DNA of 64,000 bases from Combretum micranthum (Eukaryota > Streptophyta > Magnoliopsida > Myrtales > Combretaceae): assembly GCA_024138025.1 (NCBI GenBank), contig JAMXBD010001458.1, positions 62,001 to 126,000 on the forward strand. The letters are read 5' to 3'. The translations under genes and the position numbers were made by a program. Shown here piece after piece: positions 63,304 to 64,000 of this stretch. The notes beneath the pieces were generated by a model that did not search any database, had not been told where the DNA came from, and saw only the letters and a list, made by a program, of their open reading frames with translations. Each line of letters starts with the position of its first letter. Position 1 is the stretch's first letter.

Positions 63304-64000
63304 TATACTTAATGCTTTTTTAAACATAAATTCCTTATGGAATTGTTATTATGATTAGCGGTAATAGCTATTCATAATAAATAAGGTTGTAAAGTGAACA
63401 TTAAGGGCTTGTTCACTTTGCCATAATGAATAGAGAGAATTGAATTCCAATTCAATAGTAATGTTATAGGGTTGTAATGGCTATTACAATATTCATTTAA
63501 TATGAAAAATAAAACAAGTAATTATTAAAGTAAAACGTAAAATATCTATAATGCCATTGTCTTTATTATAGACAAAGAATAATTAAGCATGGGATATTTT
63601 CAAGATAGAAGTATTTACAACAAAGTTAAAAAATAAACCAGCAATGCATGGACGTGGAATTGCTATTTTACGTAATACCAATTCTTTATCAATTGTCGTT
63701 CTCCTCAAGTAAACACTGCAATAGCAGTTTACATAAAATGAGGAGGAAATGAATAGCAATTTATGTCAAGTAAATGGATTGTAAATGTGACATTATACTT
63801 AATTTTTATATTATTAGTTAGACGAAATTAAATATATGGTTTTATCTCATCCTTAAAAAGAGCTATGGAAGGAATTGAGAAAGAAACCATTACTTATTAA
63901 AACAAAAGGGATGAGATTTTAAATGGAATTCTAAAAGAGCAATATATACAATATATTATATTTTTTTTTGCTAAAAAGATATTTTGAATTTTTAAGAACA
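63304..64000. other. Gene-free stretch, possible MITE
   Basis: No gene seen. 63,405-63,780 has weakly inverted 'gttcactttgcc'/'catttacttgac'-type ends around 'aatagcaattt' words and may be a further MITE, but boundaries are not convincing. Confidence 0.4.

Noticed and set aside
1..64000. CRISPR arrays, rRNA or tRNA genes
   Set aside because: No array of short identical repeats with unique spacers and no cloverleaf with A/B boxes was recognised. The only tRNA-related sequences are the two Met-tRNA primer sites. A tRNAscan-SE run would settle the tRNA question.

Overview
This is an AT-rich plant nuclear window, almost certainly from a eudicot. It has spliced GT-AG genes for plant-specific proteins (SCAR/WAVE, a plant 14-3-3, a CCCH-RING splicing factor, an augmin subunit 5 fragment), a Ty1/copia element primed by initiator-Met tRNA, an endogenous caulimovirid, and many small DNA transposons. 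Genes are sparse. I support three real genes, one gene-fragment pseudogene and two broken retroelements; most of the rest is repeat or featureless AT-rich DNA.

Layout. 1-690: relic of a caulimovirid-type intergenic repeat. 750-1,920: microsatellite and minisatellites. 1,927-7,261: a long-inverted-repeat element split by a complete but dead copia retrotransposon (2,165-6,959, 5-bp target duplication). 8,263-8,987: hAT-like element. 11,220-13,543: probable older terminal-inverted-repeat element containing a 1.1-kb hAT-like element. 13,691-14,332: tandem duplication. 15,747-16,909 (-): AUGMIN subunit 5 pseudogene fragment. 17,646-19,522 (-): CWC24/RNF113-type spliceosomal CCCH-RING protein, three exons. 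19,947-21,005: second member of the GC-rich hAT-like family. 21,343-28,600 (-): decayed endogenous pararetrovirus with a tandemly duplicated control region and its primer site. 28,600-40,400: gene-free, with MITEs and a hAT-like element. 40,479-47,103 (+): SCAR/WAVE gene, nine exons, carrying two one-base frameshifts. 52,195-56,110 (-): 14-3-3 gene, seven exons, the last supplying only the stop codon and 3' UTR. 56,111-64,000: gene-free, with MITEs and one more hAT-like element.

The three genes are independent housekeeping or cytoskeletal loci: SCAR activates ARP2/3 actin nucleation, 14-3-3 binds phosphoproteins, and CWC24/RNF113 acts in the spliceosome. The augmin fragment belongs to a microtubule nucleation factor. 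I see no coordinated pathway and no clear novel system. The most useful signals are the paired homopolymer frameshifts in SCAR, the augmin fragment, the duplicated control region of the viral fossil, the nested transposons whose history can be read from their target duplications, and several hAT-like families with strikingly GC-rich, repeat-like ends.
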